Assembly (NCBI RefSeq): GCF_000264995.1
Contig: NW_006767441.1
Location: 1,438,370-1,502,369 of the forward strand
DNA from: Punctularia strigosozonata HHB-11173 SS5
Taxonomy: Eukaryota > Basidiomycota > Agaricomycetes > Corticiales > Punctulariaceae
Direction of reading: 5' to 3'
DNA: 64,000 bases
Every line of letters begins with the position of its first letter. The first letter of the stretch is position 1. Of this stretch, positions 44,253 to 55,507 are shown piece after piece. Made by a program: the position numbers and the translations under genes. The notes below the pieces were generated by a model. It ran no database searches. It was not told where the DNA came from and saw only the letters and a list, made by a program, of their open reading frames with translations.

Positions 44253-46632
44253 ATGTGCGGTATCTTCGCTCTTCACGGCATCGACAAACCAGCAACTGTC
44301 CGAGCCCGGTGCCTCGCGTGCTCGAAGAAGCAGAGGCATCGTGGACCGGACTGGTCGGGGTGCTACGTCGGCAAGGACGCTGTGCTCGTGCATGAACGTC
44401 TCGCCATCGTCGGCGTCGGTGAGCCACCCACGGTCTTTGCCTCGTCTGCCATGATCTCACGCGACCAACGCGTTTAGATACCGGTGCCCAGCCGCTCGTC
44501 AGTGAGGACGGGAAGACTATCCTCTGCGTCAATGGAGAAATCTACAACCACATTGCTCTGCGTACGAGCCTTGGCCCCGATGTCAAGTTCAAGACCCATT
44601 CGGACTGCGAGGTCATCTTGCCATTGGTACGAGCATCCGATGTGCAGTGTATCTCGAGTTTCATCTTAACTATATCCCGTAACCTGTAGTACAAGAAACA
44701 CGACAAGGCGCTATGCAACATGCTCGACGGCATGTTCTCCTTTGTCCTCCTCGACGAGTCCGTCACTCCCTCACGTATCATTGCTGCCCGCGACCCGATC
44801 GGTATCACCACATTATACATGGGCCGCAGTTCGCAGCGCCCGGGCGCAGTATGGTTCGCGTCCGAGCTGAAGTCACTTGTCGACGACTGCGACGACATCC
44901 TCTCTTTCCCCCCGGGCCACGTCTACGACAGCACGGACAACTCTACCACGCGCTACTTCCAACCCACATGGTGGGAAGGCGACTCGGAGGCTCCCGATGC
45001 GCCGATACCAACACAGAAGGCCGACCTGAAGCTCATCCGCGAGACGCTCGAGGCGGCGGTCAGGAAGCGGCTCATGTCCGAAGTTCCCTTTGGTGTCCTC
45101 TTGAGCGGCGGGCTAGATAGCAGTCTAATTGCCGCCATCGCCGCGCGCGAGACGGAGAAAGTCGCGCAGGCGCACTTCGAGGCCCGCCAAAAGAAGATTG
45201 CAGAGCTTAGGAGCGGTCCGGCCAGCCCTGTACCAGGTGCGGTCTCAGAACTTGGTGAGCCTATCGCATCATGGGGATTCGTCACAACAACGGTGACGTT
45301 CTATCGCAGAGACAATCATCTCATGGCCTCAGCTTCATTCCTTCTCCATCGGTCTGGAGAATTCGCCCGATCTCTTGATGGCCCGGAAAGCGGCGCACTT
45401 CCTGGGAACCGTCCACCATGAGTACGTGTTTACCGTTCAAGAAGGCTTGGACGCGATCCCGGAGGTCATTTACCACCTGGAGACGTACGACGTGACCACC
45501 GTCCGCGCGAGCACGCCGATGTACCTGCTCAGCCGGAAGATAAAGGCGATGGGCGTGAAGATGGTGCTCAGTGGCGAGGGCAGCGATGAGATATTTGGAG
45601 GTTCGGCGTGCATTTCGCTCGCACTGACGAGTTCACGAGTTAATACGCGTATGTGCAGGCTATCTCTACTTCCACGCCGCGCCAGATGCCAGGTCGTTCC
45701 ACCAGGAGTGCGTCCGACGGGTCAAGAACTTGCATACGGCGGACTGTTTGCGCGCTAACAAGTGCGTTTAACGAAGAATTTTGTCACTGTGACGCTTACG
45801 AGTGATGTTAGGTCGACCATGGCATGGGGCCTCGAAGCCCGTGTTCCCTTCCTCGACAAGGCCTTCCTCGAAGTGGCAATGAACATCGACCCTGAGCAGA
45901 AGATGTTCAGCAAGGGGTCGGCACAGGAGACAGATGCCGATGGCTGCCCCAAAATGGAGAAGGTGTGTCGAGGGATGTCTACATTATAGTAGACGCCTGA
46001 CGTTGATTCTCGACGACACTTAGTACCTACTCCGGAAAGCATTTGACTGCTCGCCTGATGGCAAGGTAGTGTGCTCGCCACCTACCGTGTTGAGGAATCG
46101 TTGTGCTGACTGTGTTCACTAGCCGTACCTCCCTCGATCTATCCTATGGCGGCAGAAGGAGCAGTTCTCCGACGGCGTCGGTTATTCGTGGATCGATGGG
46201 TACGCTTGCCTCACGAGCATGTCAACGGCATCGTGACCTCTGACTTGTTTTATCGTGCAGCATGAAAGACCTCGCAGCGAGCGTTGTGTCGGACGCAGAC
46301 TTCGCGAAACGCGCAGAACGTTGGCCGACAGATACGCCGGACACGAAGGAAGCGTACTACATTCGCGACGTCTTCGACAGTATGCGCGTTCAGCCGCATA
46401 TTGGGCTATTTTCTGACTCTCATGTGCGTCTAAGGTCTCTTCCCAAGCGAAGCCGCTGCCAAGACCGCCGTACGGTAAGTCGTCGGCCCTTCGTCTTCCT
46501 CGGTACCCTTCTGACCACGTACGGCACTTCTTCAGGTGGATACCTCGTGGCGACTGGGGCTGCGCTTCGGACCCGAGCGGCAGGGCGGTCAGCATTCACG
46601 AGGCTGCCTACGACGCCAAGGCGGAAGCGTGA
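44253..46632 (+). CDS. ASN1: asparagine synthetase (glutamine-hydrolysing)
   Basis: About ten exons beginning MCGIFALHG, so Cys2 is the glutaminase nucleophile. N-terminal class II amidotransferase motifs follow: [32 protein letters not shown] and [10 protein letters not shown]. The synthetase half has [20 protein letters not shown] (the PPi loop), [64 protein letters not shown] and [17 protein letters not shown]. It ends [10 protein letters not shown] with TGA at 46630-46632. It makes asparagine from aspartate, glutamine and ATP in the cytosol. All motifs are present and frames join cleanly. The C-terminal region is split by two short introns near 46.38-46.54 kb. Confidence 0.95.
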
Positions 46633-47234
46633 TCTCAAAGCGAGAAGAGGATGAAGAAAGAGGAAAAGATTCCAGATTGCACACGACGAAAGCATGGATC
46701 ATAATACAGTTCGTATTCTATGTCAACAAAACCTGCGGGCGATGGTTCATCGAGTCGAGGCTAGTAGAAGAGACGAAGGAGGAAGGAGCGACTGTGCTTG
46801 TGAGTGTATATAGTAGGAACGATGCCAGAAGAAAGACATTGCAGAGGCTCCAGAGATATGTAACGATCCATGAGCGTGCCCAACGAGAGCAACGGGATCG
46901 GAATAGTGCGCGCATACTATGGTATCGATAACTAGGATATCGAGGAGGGGATATAAGGACGAGCCGAGGGGAGAGAGATTAGATGGGAAGCACGGCGCGC
47001 AGGGAATAATGAGAGTGGATATCGTTCCGGATGTTTGAGACACGCAGAGCCAGATAGCGAGAAGGGCACAGTGAGCGAGTGAGATAGGTTGATTGAGGAA
47101 AGGAAACCAGAGGGATGAAGGAGCGTGAAGCATCGTGAGTGTACTCGTGATGATAATAAGGATAACCGAAAAGAAAACAGGGGGGAGGGCAAAATGGGCA
47201 GAATTTTTGGGTTCTTTCGTTTTCAGGTCTCTTT
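46633..47234. other. convergent 3' intergenic region
   Basis: Lies between asparagine synthetase (+) and the RhoGEF (-); AG/GA-rich on the plus strand. No gene recognised. Confidence 0.45.
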
Positions 47235-50200
47235 TCAGGCGGATTCTTTGAGGAAGGAGTCTTTGGCGATCATCTGGCGGTACAGCCCGACGCCCGAGTC
47301 CTCGGATGGTGCGGGCGACGACAGCTGCTTCGGGGTGGTCGTCGCACGGCTGGCGCTTGTCTGGGATATGTTGCGTGCGCGCTTGGGGATCGGTGTCGCC
47401 GTTGCGCGTGAGCCGCCCGTGTTCCACGCCGGCCTCGTCGTGACCGTCGCTTTCGCGCTGTGGCCCTCATCAGAGGGTTGCGGGCGCCTGGCACCGCCGG
47501 GCGTCGCGGTCGTGCGCCGGCTTGCGGGTCGCGTCGTAGGGGAATCGTTCGCGACCATGCGCGTGCCAAACTTGGCATTGGCGGATGACTCGCGAGCGTA
47601 CGCGGCCGTCGTCTGCGCCGCGCTGCCGCCACGCCCACCGCGCGAGGACGAGCCCGTCGCCCTCATCGGCTTGGGCACGGGTTTCTGGAGCGTGACCTTG
47701 TCCGCGCCCCAGTAGGAGAAGCTCATCTTACTCTTGCGGTCCGAGTCGTCCGAATCGTTCGCGCCGTCTTCGTCTTCGTCGTCTTCCGGCATCGGTACGA
47801 TCCTCGGTTGCGCGGAGATTTGGGGTTGCGACCGGTGATGGCGGGCAACGCTATCCAGGCTTGTCAATCATAAGTCAGTCGTGTGCAATACACGGGGACG
47901 TACTCTTCCATCGCCACGACGCCTTGCGGCTGGACCACGTCCCCAATGGACCACGTTTCTATCTTCAGGAACTTGTAGAGATTCCTCGGCTTTGCTTGCA
48001 AATGCCTCCTCCCCGTCGTCGCATACTTTGTCTTGCCCTGCAACTCGGGCATCGAATTCGTCCTCGAGTTCACCGTCGCCGTGATCGGCAAGCTCGTCGT
48101 GCCCGTCCTCTGGCACCTCAGCACCACATCGTTGAACACCACCAACCACAGATCCTTCTTTCCGCCCACCGCGTTCGACCCGCCACCCTGCAGGACGTCG
48201 CTCAACCTCTTGAACGACGTCTTGCCCTTCACTTTCCCGTTCGAGACCGGCGGCGAGGACGACGGCGGAGGGCCGCCCGCGCCCAAGATCTGGCGCTCCT
48301 CCACGAGCAACCGACTCGGCTTAGGCAGCGCGAGCTGCTTCACTTTCTCGAGGCCCTCGATCCGCGCCCATACGTCGCGGGTCTTGTCCCGCTCCTCCTT
48401 CTGCACCTTCTCGTCCTCGATGCTGCGCACGATCGTCTCGACCTCGGCCACCATCTGCAGCGTGCTCTCGTACTCGAACGTGGACGGGTCCGTGTGGAAC
48501 AGCAGGTTCTGGAACAGGAGCGGGTACTTGAGCAGCCGCTGGAACGGCTTGGAGAGCGAGATCGCGAGCCCGGTCTCGCCCTTGTCCGCCGCCGCGAGCT
48601 CGAGCTTCTGCAGCAGGCCGCACACGCGCAGCCACTCGTCCGCGTTTTGCTTCTTGGGTTTCTTGGAGGCCGCGGCGGTAGAAAGCGCGTCGTCGATTTG
48701 TTCGAGGGCGCGCTCCAGGTGGAGAACGTACGTCGCGTACCCGTGTAATATATGCGACTATAGTGAAACGAACCCGTGCTCAGCATCCCGGCGTTTACGA
48801 TCGGTATTCAGAGTAAACGCATACTTACGTTCGCAACGAACACGTCCGCCAACGACCGCACGAGCGGATACTGCTCCTCATACCGCTTCCTCAAGCTCTT
48901 GCTCAAGATATCATGCCCGTTATAGATCGCACCCTCGATCACCTCCAGGCACTTCCGCAGGTCTTCCGGCAGCTGCCCGGGCGCCACGCCCACCACCTCT
49001 GGAGGCCCGCTCGCGCTGCTCCGCTTGAACTTGCGTAGCACCCTGGACGTAGACGTGTTCGTGGTGCTCGCGGACGCCTTGCGCCCCGGTGGCGGCGGTG
49101 GCGGTGACGCGGGCTCGTCTACGAACGACTGGCGGCCGAGCGACTGCGACGACGCGCGCGGGTCGTACGCGCGGGCGGGCGGCGGGAGCGAGTGATGCGA
49201 GCGCGAGGGAAAGGGGACCGCGCCCCTGCCGCCTCGGGTAGACGTCGACGTCCTAGTCGCGGTCGTTCCGTACGGTGAACGCGGGTGGTTGAGCTTGCTC
49301 ATTTGTCCGCCACCGCCGCCCGGGGGCGGGCTCGTCGCACCGCGGACGCGGCCGACGGTGGAGGTGTACGCCTTGCCCATCCGGTCCGCGCCCTCGTCCT
49401 CCTCGTCCGAATCCAGGCTCTCGCCGTCGATGTTGTCCAGTGCCCGGTGGCTGTTATTGTTGTTGGTGTTATTGTGGCCATTGCCGTTGATGTCCTCTCG
49501 CCGGCCGGGAGTGCTGGGCCTCGGAGACGAGAGGAAGCGCGAGGCGATAGGCAGGTGGTCAATGGACTCCCGCGGGGAGTCGACGCGGGCTTGGGTGTGG
49601 TGCGACTGGGGCGTGCCGATGTAGTCGTCGTATTCGGTCTGAGCGCCAGGCGAACCGAGCGGGGTGAGCGGGGAGGATGCGGAGTAGGGGTGCAGGAGGG
49701 GGTCGATAAATGTGTCTTTCAGCTTTTGAAGCTCGATCACGTATCTGTCGCATCATGACGGCCCGTCAGATTCTAAATTCGATCTACAACGGAAGGCAAA
49801 AGAGGGGAGAGAGAAAGGACAAAGTAGACACACCGTTCTTCGCTTGCCACGATCTCCCAGAGCACCTCCTGCCGCGTCCGCTCGCGCGGGCCCAGGTTGC
49901 TCACGAGGTCTTCCTCCGCGCCCTCGCTCCAGCTGCTTGCGGCCAGGATCCGGCTCGAGCTGTAGGTCATCTGCGAGTAGGGTGTGCCCGATCTGACGGA
50001 GGCCTTGTCCTTGTCGGGGAAGGGCGAGGGTGCAGAGAGCGGGAGGCGCGCGGTGCTGGAGGACGCTTTGGAGGCTGCGCCGAGACCGAGCTCGGTGCGC
50101 GAGGAGGAGGCGCCGTTGGAGGACGAAGTCGAGCCACGCGGGTCGCGCTCGCGGTCTTTGGCGTGCGGGTGCGTGTGTTTGGCGTGGAAGAGGGACACGT

Positions 50201-50792
50201 TGGTCTTCAGTGGCCCCGTGCCGTCCGGTTGTTGTTGGGGAGAGGCGTCCGCGAGGGTGAGGTCGGGCCCGGGGGTCGGCGGGGGCGAGATGAAGGCGAC
50301 CTTTTTGCTGGTCGTCGTCGCACCCGCTTCGGTGGACGTGGAAGGCGTGAGGCTGCTCGGCGCTGCAGCGGCCCTCGCGGATTTGCGGCCTGTAGAGTCC
50401 GCGGGGGTGCGTGTGGCGACGCTCGCGCTCGACATGGACATGGACTTGGACATTGGTTCGGGAGATTCGGTGCGTGTTGCATGCGTGTCGGTTGAGGTCG
50501 CCGGGCGAGGCGAGGGCGTGCGTTCACGAGAGGCCCGCGGCGCGGCGGTGGTAGAATGGCCACCGCTGCTCTCCTCGGACGACGGGTTGCGGGGCACGGC
50601 GAGGGGCTTGAGCGAGGCCGGCGGGGTCGGAGGCGGGCGCGCGTCGTCTTGCGATACGGGCGGGGGCGGCGCGGGCAGCTTTTCCGTCGTCGGATGGGTC
50701 TTGTTTGTGGTCGGTGGGGGCGGGGGTTTTTGGTGTTGGTCGCGGTCGGGGCGCAGGGCGCGGTTGGCGATGGAGCGCAGGAGGGCCTTCAT
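47235..50792 (-). CDS. RhoGEF (Dbl-homology, PH-like) protein with a disordered insert in the DH domain
   Basis: Exons 50792-49834, 49744-48829, 48757-47904 and 47859-47235 give 1117 aa. Residues 1-305 are disordered and Pro/Ser/Ala-rich. The DH domain starts with ERTRQEVLWEIVASEERYVI (CR1). About 230 low-complexity residues interrupt it (poly-Asn near 49460, poly-Pro near 49085). It resumes with CLEVIEGAIYNGHDILSKSL, YEEQYPLVRSLADVFVAN and the CR3 helix SLSKPFQRLLKYPLLFQNLL, then VETIVRSIEDEK. A PH-like region follows (DLWLVVFNDVVLRCQR, RNLYKFLKIETW). The tail is disordered and Thr/Arg-rich. It should activate a Rho/Cdc42-class GTPase at the cortex. It shares a 219-bp divergent promoter with the methyltransferase gene. 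Confidence 0.9.
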
Positions 50793-51011
50793 GGCGGCGA
50801 GCGCGCGGCGATGGGCGGATCGCGGGGCGGCGGGGGCGGCGGCGGAGGAAGGGCGCGCGCAACGAGAGGCCGCGAGGTGGAGGGGAGGGCGGAAGGAGGA
50901 CGTGGTGGTTACCACGCGTGGCGACCAGCTTTCACTTCGCTGCTCCCACTCGCCGCAAAAATACATATAATATTCGCCGGGTCTATTGTGTTCTGGTCCT
51001 GCTCATATGCC
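50793..51011. promoter_or_regulatory. divergent promoter, RhoGEF and methyltransferase
   Basis: 219 bp between the two ATGs, GC-rich near the RhoGEF start. Shared promoter inferred from spacing. Confidence 0.45.
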
Positions 51012-52177
51012 ATGCTCCCCGCCCATCGCACGAAACACCTCCCGAGGATCACTTGCGCGGTGGGCGCCGTCGCGTTCGAGCTCGAGCAGCGCGACGACGG
51101 CGGGGACACGACGGGCAGCACGCTCTGGCTCGGCGCGCAATGCCTCGCGCTCTACCTCGCCGACGACGGCCCCAAGCCCAAGCTCAGGCCTCGTGGTGAT
51201 GCTGTTCCTGCCAGCCCCGGCGCCGCCAACAGTAGCAGTGGAACCGCGCGCGGCCCTGATCCACGACGCAGACCACGCGCCGTCGAACTCGGCAGCGGCC
51301 TCGGGCTCACAGCGTGCGTGCGTCCGCCATACATCCATCTAATATCCATTTTCTCGCGAGTTCCCCGTTCGCGTGCCGGGATATCGTGTTACGGCGCAGA
51401 GGGGCAAGTCCCTGCGGATTAAATCGTTCTCTCGGCGCTGCCGCTGACTACGACACGGCAACACACATGCCCATAAGCGCGGAAATCCTGTGCTCCCCCG
51501 AGCTCCCGTTCGCATGCAGCCTGCGTAGCCGCCCGGCACGAGCCATCTTCCAAGCATAGCAGCAGCGACTCAATAGCTTCTTCTCCCTTCGCAGGCTAAC
51601 ACTCGTAAGTCTAGGCTGGGATGTCCTCGCCACCGACGTGCCCGTCGTCCTGCCCCTGCTAGAACGCAACCTCTCTCGTAATCGTGACAAGCTCCCTGCG
51701 GGGTCCGGTCAGGTTGCGGTTCGTGAGCTCGATTGGTCCGTGCCGCCTGAGGAATGGGGTTGGGACCACCCTCGCGCGATATCGACGCTCGATCGTTCCG
51801 GGTGGGCATCCGGGTCAGTAGACGATGACACGCCGCCCCTCGAGCCGCCCTTCGACCTCATTCTCACCGCCGACACTTTGTACTCGTCCTCACTAACGCA
51901 GCCTCTCCTGCGCACCCTGCATCATCTCGCCTCGATCTCCACACCCTCCTCCTCCAACAAGTCTCCTCCGATCTATGTATGTCTGGAGCGTCGCGACCCC
52001 TCGCTCATCGCCAGCGCACTCCTGTCCGCCAAAGAGGACTGGGGCTTTGCCGTCGAACGCGTCCCGCAGCGCAAGGTCGTCAAGGCCATGGAGAAAGGCG
52101 ACGTCAAGTGGGAGAAAGACGACTGGGACGGGATCGAAATCTGGAAGATGACCGTGCGCCGCGGCATCGTCGTCTAA
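51012..52177 (+). CDS. METTL21/Methyltransf_16 family protein-lysine methyltransferase
   Basis: Exons 51012-51313 and 51595-52177 give 294 aa. The N-terminus has the family's GSTLWLGAQCLALYLAD in place of the usual W-x-(S/A)-(A/S)-x-L helix. Then come SAM motif I (AVELGSGLGLTA), the acidic end of beta-2 (GWDVLATDVP), RELDW, and the post-I D-x-x-Y-type loop LILTADTLYSSSL. The C-terminal strand is VCLERRDPSL, and the protein ends WKMTVRRGIVV. Family members methylate lysines on chaperones, elongation factors or ribosomal proteins; the substrate cannot be read from sequence. A disordered Pro/Ser insertion precedes motif I. The intron is 281 bp, long for this window. Confidence 0.85.
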
Positions 52178-52726
52178 TGCCGAAGCGGGCGAAACGCTGC
52201 TCTATAAAATGCTAGGGGAAGAGAAATGTGCACCCAGGCCTCACCGCTATGTATCCCGCAGTGCTCGCAACGTTGATACTGGGGTACTTTTGCATGGTCG
52301 TCCATCGAGCACCTCCCCCCCCCTCTATTCCCACCGGATACGGATTCGCTAGCCGTCATCTTTCCGCTTGAGACGTTGCCGTCATCTTCATAGATCTAGT
52401 TGAAGAACCAAATAGATGACGGTCTCTCCTTCATGTACCCATCTACGATTCAATTACCCTCCTTGTGCCACCCTCGCTGTCATCGGCAGGTAATCCGGAC
52501 GCGCGGTGTGCGACGTTGTTCTAGTAGACGCCATGGATGGACTGTCGGCGCTCATGCAAGTGTCACGGAGGCCCTAGGCCAGCTAGGGGGTCACCTCTCT
52601 CATATAACCAGGCCACTACCTATCACTTTGTTGTCCCCTGTTCAAGAACACCTATGTATCAGCCAGGCAAGGGCGAGTCCAAAGGGAGAATTGCGAGAAT
52701 CCCGAAGACCGTTGGTCGACGTTCCA
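52178..52726. other. convergent 3' intergenic region
   Basis: Lies between the methyltransferase (+) and the F-box-like gene (-). No feature recognised. Confidence 0.45.
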
Positions 52727-54160
52727 TCAACTCGCTGTAAATTCTCGCGCAGACCCCGCCGTCGCGACCGTGTCTCCGGCGGGGCGGTGAACGCAATACG
52801 TCGGTATTGCGTTCAGACGGGAGAGCCGAACGACCACGGCGCGGCGCCACCTCTCTTCCAGATGTTCGTCTTCGTCGTATGATGCAAGAGCCCTCGGAGG
52901 GAACCATCGGATTCCGGGCGGTACCGGTGACGATGATATTCGCGGATGAGATCGAAGTTGCCAAGTCGAAAGGTGTGCTTCGCGCTCGTCGGTTCCAACT
53001 ATCGTGGACTGCATCCAGAGTGTACCGGGCATGTACAGAACGGAGAGGACGTCGTAAAACCAGTCCTCAAGGTCGGTGGAAGCGTTCTCGCCTTCGTCGA
53101 GGGCTCTCGGAACCAACAGAGTTAGGAACTGTTGTGAGGTGGGCCACGGTGAGTCGCTGTCACCAGAAGCGCACACATCGCATACTCGTGACACGTGAAG
53201 GTAGGTCTTCGGGCATGATACCTGTGTCAACAAGCGATGCAAGACCATACCACCTATGTGCTGTTTCATTATCGATGACAGATGGACAGTAACCGAGGTG
53301 AGACTATCGAGCTTGGTGAAAGAGAGCAACGTATGGCCGAGGTTATTTGCTCCCCGCAGGTTGTCCGCGAGCTCGATATGTCTGAGGGATGGGCATAACG
53401 ATGTTTCAACGTTTGGCTTCGTTTGGTCTACATTGCATGTCCGCAGCTCGCAGAACCGCACGGCGAGAGATTCCAGATTTTGACAGGCGAGCATAATGTC
53501 GAGCATGGACTGCGTCTCGAAAGATTTCCACGACTGCAGAACGAGGGCGGGCGCCCGAGTGACGGTTTGAAGAATAGCTTGCTTCGCGTTCGCGCCGAGC
53601 GCCGTCCACGACACCCCTTGTATCTTCACGACGTATAGGGCACTCAATCGAGTCGAAAACCGCGATAAACCTTCCAGCCAATCCCCGCTTGTGTGATGTT
53701 TGATTTCAAGGCAGAGCTCGCGCACATACGAGCCGAGCTGGGGTGAACCATTGATAGCGGAGGCGACAGCGTCTAAAATCCGGGGGTTGTCGATGTTAAG
53801 GGTCTTAAAAATGGCGGCTTGCGCCGGTCGGCGTAATGCACGGCAAGCTAGGGCCATACTGCATAGTGAGAAAGCCCGTTCCTCGTCATTGCCATCAATG
53901 TGTCGTATGATCCTACTCATCGCCTCCGGGGTGAGTTGTTGTAATCTAAGCATGTGGCTCACGTCGAGCAGTGCTCGGAGTTCGTTGAGAGACTCCCGGA
54001 TCGATGGATCCGTAGCGGCAATCCAATCCAAAGAGTCAATTCGGTCTTTTATGCCGACGCGAAGCCTGCAGACTGATTGGTCTTGAAGGAGGCATTCCTG
54101 TCCTAACAGCCTGACGAGAGCGTTGAGGTAGCGTGCGGCTAAGACCACGTTGTCGATCAT
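52727..54160 (-). CDS. F-box-like protein
   Basis: A single open frame of 477 codons starting MIDNVVLAARYLNALVRL. An F-box-like region sits at residues about 90-130 (QLTPEAMSRIIRHIDGND, FSLCSMALACRAL, AIFKTLNID). Irregular leucine-rich stretches follow (LGSYVRELCLEI, NLESLAVRFCEL, SLRHIELADNL, LDSLTSVTVHL), typical of the large basidiomycete F-box families that act as SCF adaptors. A 65-nt stretch with GT...AG ends (53221-53157) could be an intron, but its peptide (TYLHVSRVCDV, SGDSD) is conserved in the decayed copy at 15.76-15.91 kb. Splicing it also leads to an early stop, so I read through it. Confidence 0.7.
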   Translation of the reverse strand: MIDNVVLAARYLNALVRLLGQECLLQDQSVCRLRVGIKDRIDSLDWIAATDPSIRESLNELRALLDVSHMLRLQQLTPEAMSRIIRHIDGNDEERAFSLCSMALACRALRRPAQAAIFKTLNIDNPRILDAVASAINGSPQLGSYVRELCLEIKHHTSGDWLEGLSRFSTRLSALYVVKIQGVSWTALGANAKQAILQTVTRAPALVLQSWKSFETQSMLDIMLACQNLESLAVRFCELRTCNVDQTKPNVETSLCPSLRHIELADNLRGANNLGHTLLSFTKLDSLTSVTVHLSSIMKQHIGGMVLHRLLTQVSCPKTYLHVSRVCDVCASGDSDSPWPTSQQFLTLLVPRALDEGENASTDLEDWFYDVLSVLYMPGTLWMQSTIVGTDEREAHLSTWQLRSHPRISSSPVPPGIRWFPPRALASYDEDEHLEERWRRAVVVRLSRLNAIPTYCVHRPAGDTVATAGSAREFTAS

Positions 54161-54228
54161 GGCGTCAGTCCTTACAGTCCGGTGTTAACGTCGTGAGCAC
54201 GTCGCGGAAATTCGATAGACCTGCAAGC

Positions 54229-54765
54229 TTACTGTATGATTGTGGCTAGCTTCTCGCATGTCCTATGCAACAGCTGCCTACTGTGTACAACACCAGGAAC
54301 ATTGCCGCGAGATGACGGATAATCGCACATAGCGAGTCGGATTGCCGACAGGCACAAGGGGCAAGAAATTCCTAGCAGACAGCGCACAATCTGAGAGCAC
54401 ATCGGCTGTTTTGATGTCCGGAGATAAATCAGGAGATTATGTGCGCTATTTGAGCAATTGTCACAGTTTGGTGGCAATGAAAGGGAGGTCGGAGTGGTGA
54501 GGGTATGACCACATGTGAGATGAGGAGTGACGTGTACAAGGAAGTGACGGAGGAAGCGGACGACTGCAGCAGTCGGCCCCAGCCCAAGCACTCGCTCTCC
54601 TGTTGCGGCAAGCAGATTCGTGATAGCGTCTCCTCCTTTGCTGAGGGTGTTCCCGACCACGCGCCCTGCGCCGGTAAGGTCTGTTCTCGTACTGTCCGAG
54701 TCGATCCGAAACAATGCGTCGGATTTCATATTGGAAATCCGCGAGTCGTCTAATAAGAGTAGCAC
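54229..54765 (-). CDS. hypothetical ORF, part of a duplicated segment
   Basis: An open frame of 178 codons (MLLLLDDSRISNMKSDALF ...) with RVVGNTLSKGG, LAATGERVLGLG and a Cys-rich C-terminal half. The start may be an internal residue: an upstream exon with VTTVIMLNALLSNTPVV near 54.96 kb and a good donor (gtaagt at about 54.86 kb) may belong to the same gene. No family recognised. Sequence relatives lie at 15.43-15.74 kb and 41.56-41.88 kb, which argues that the segment was once a gene or a repeated element. Confidence 0.3.
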   Translation of the reverse strand: MLLLLDDSRISNMKSDALFRIDSDSTRTDLTGAGRVVGNTLSKGGDAITNLLAATGERVLGLGPTAAVVRFLRHFLVHVTPHLTCGHTLTTPTSLSLPPNCDNCSNSAHNLLIYLRTSKQPMCSQIVRCLLGISCPLCLSAIRLAMCDYPSSRGNVPGVVHSRQLLHRTCEKLATIIQ

Positions 54766-55437
54766 TTCTGTCCACCAGATGGTATTTCCACGGAGCTCGT
54801 CGAGGCAGACAGAGTGGTAATCGAAGTCAGGTTGGAAGACGACAATTAGAAGTACTTACAATAGTGGCAGGGAAGAGAGTAGGAACGGATCGGATGACCA
54901 GGGCTATACAGCGGATTCAGCTTCACGACGGGCGTGTTGCTGAGAAGTGCGTTCAACATGATCACAGTCGTAACTGTTGGAGTGCTGTAGGGTAATTATA
55001 TGCAAACACTGCACCCGTGTGTGAGCCTAGCGTGACAGTGACCGATGCGTTCAATTGCACATATTCGAGCTCGACCCGCCGAAACGAAAACCAGCCTAGG
55101 CAAAGAATTCTCATCAGGTAAAATCGGACTATCGAAAGAGTCGCTTATCGGGTACCGAAACCCTCTAAAGCCACTAAATGAGCACGTTTTAGCACGGTTT
55201 TTCCTGATGGCCTAGCTGGTGTTCGTACACTAGTCTCTGGGTCCAGTCAGGAAGAAACAGGCGTGACAGTCGAGCGGCCATGACAGCAGCAGGCCGAGAT
55301 ACACTAGTGGGTGTACTGTAGACTAAACTACAGTCTGTAGTTTTTCGACCGTAAATTCGGCCAGACCCGCATGGGGACAGCCCCCCATGTTGACTGGGGC
55401 TCGTGGGAAGTTCGTCAAGTTCAGTTTTTGAGCTCTC

Positions 55438-55507
55438 TTGGGCCAAGACGAGAGCGTCATGGAAACGACTCCAACGAGACCGTTGGGCCAAGACGAGAGC
55501 GTCATGG
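55438..55507. repeat. 25-bp direct repeat, two copies
   Basis: ttgggccaagacgagagcgt plus catgg occurs exactly at 55438-55462 and 55483-55507 (period 45). A partial third echo (acgagaccgttggg) occurs at about 55534-55549. Confidence 0.85.

Noticed and set aside
47861-48748. Plus-strand frame of 295 codons, Arg/Leu/His-rich
   Set aside because: Antisense of the DH/PH exon of the RhoGEF; composition typical of a codon-bias shadow.
49984-50970. Long plus-strand open frame of 328 codons, Arg/Gly/Val-rich
   Set aside because: It is the antisense shadow of the GC-rich disordered N-terminus of the RhoGEF; no domain, and the minus strand reads a coherent DH protein.
50556-51422. Plus-strand frame of 288 codons crossing the divergent promoter
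   Set aside because: Only its middle part coincides with exon 1 of the methyltransferase; the upstream part is shadow and promoter, and the methyltransferase start at 51012 fits the family better.
53157-53221. Possible 65-nt intron in the F-box-like gene
   Set aside because: Splicing shifts the frame to an early stop, and the peptide it encodes is conserved in the decayed copy at 15.76-15.91 kb.
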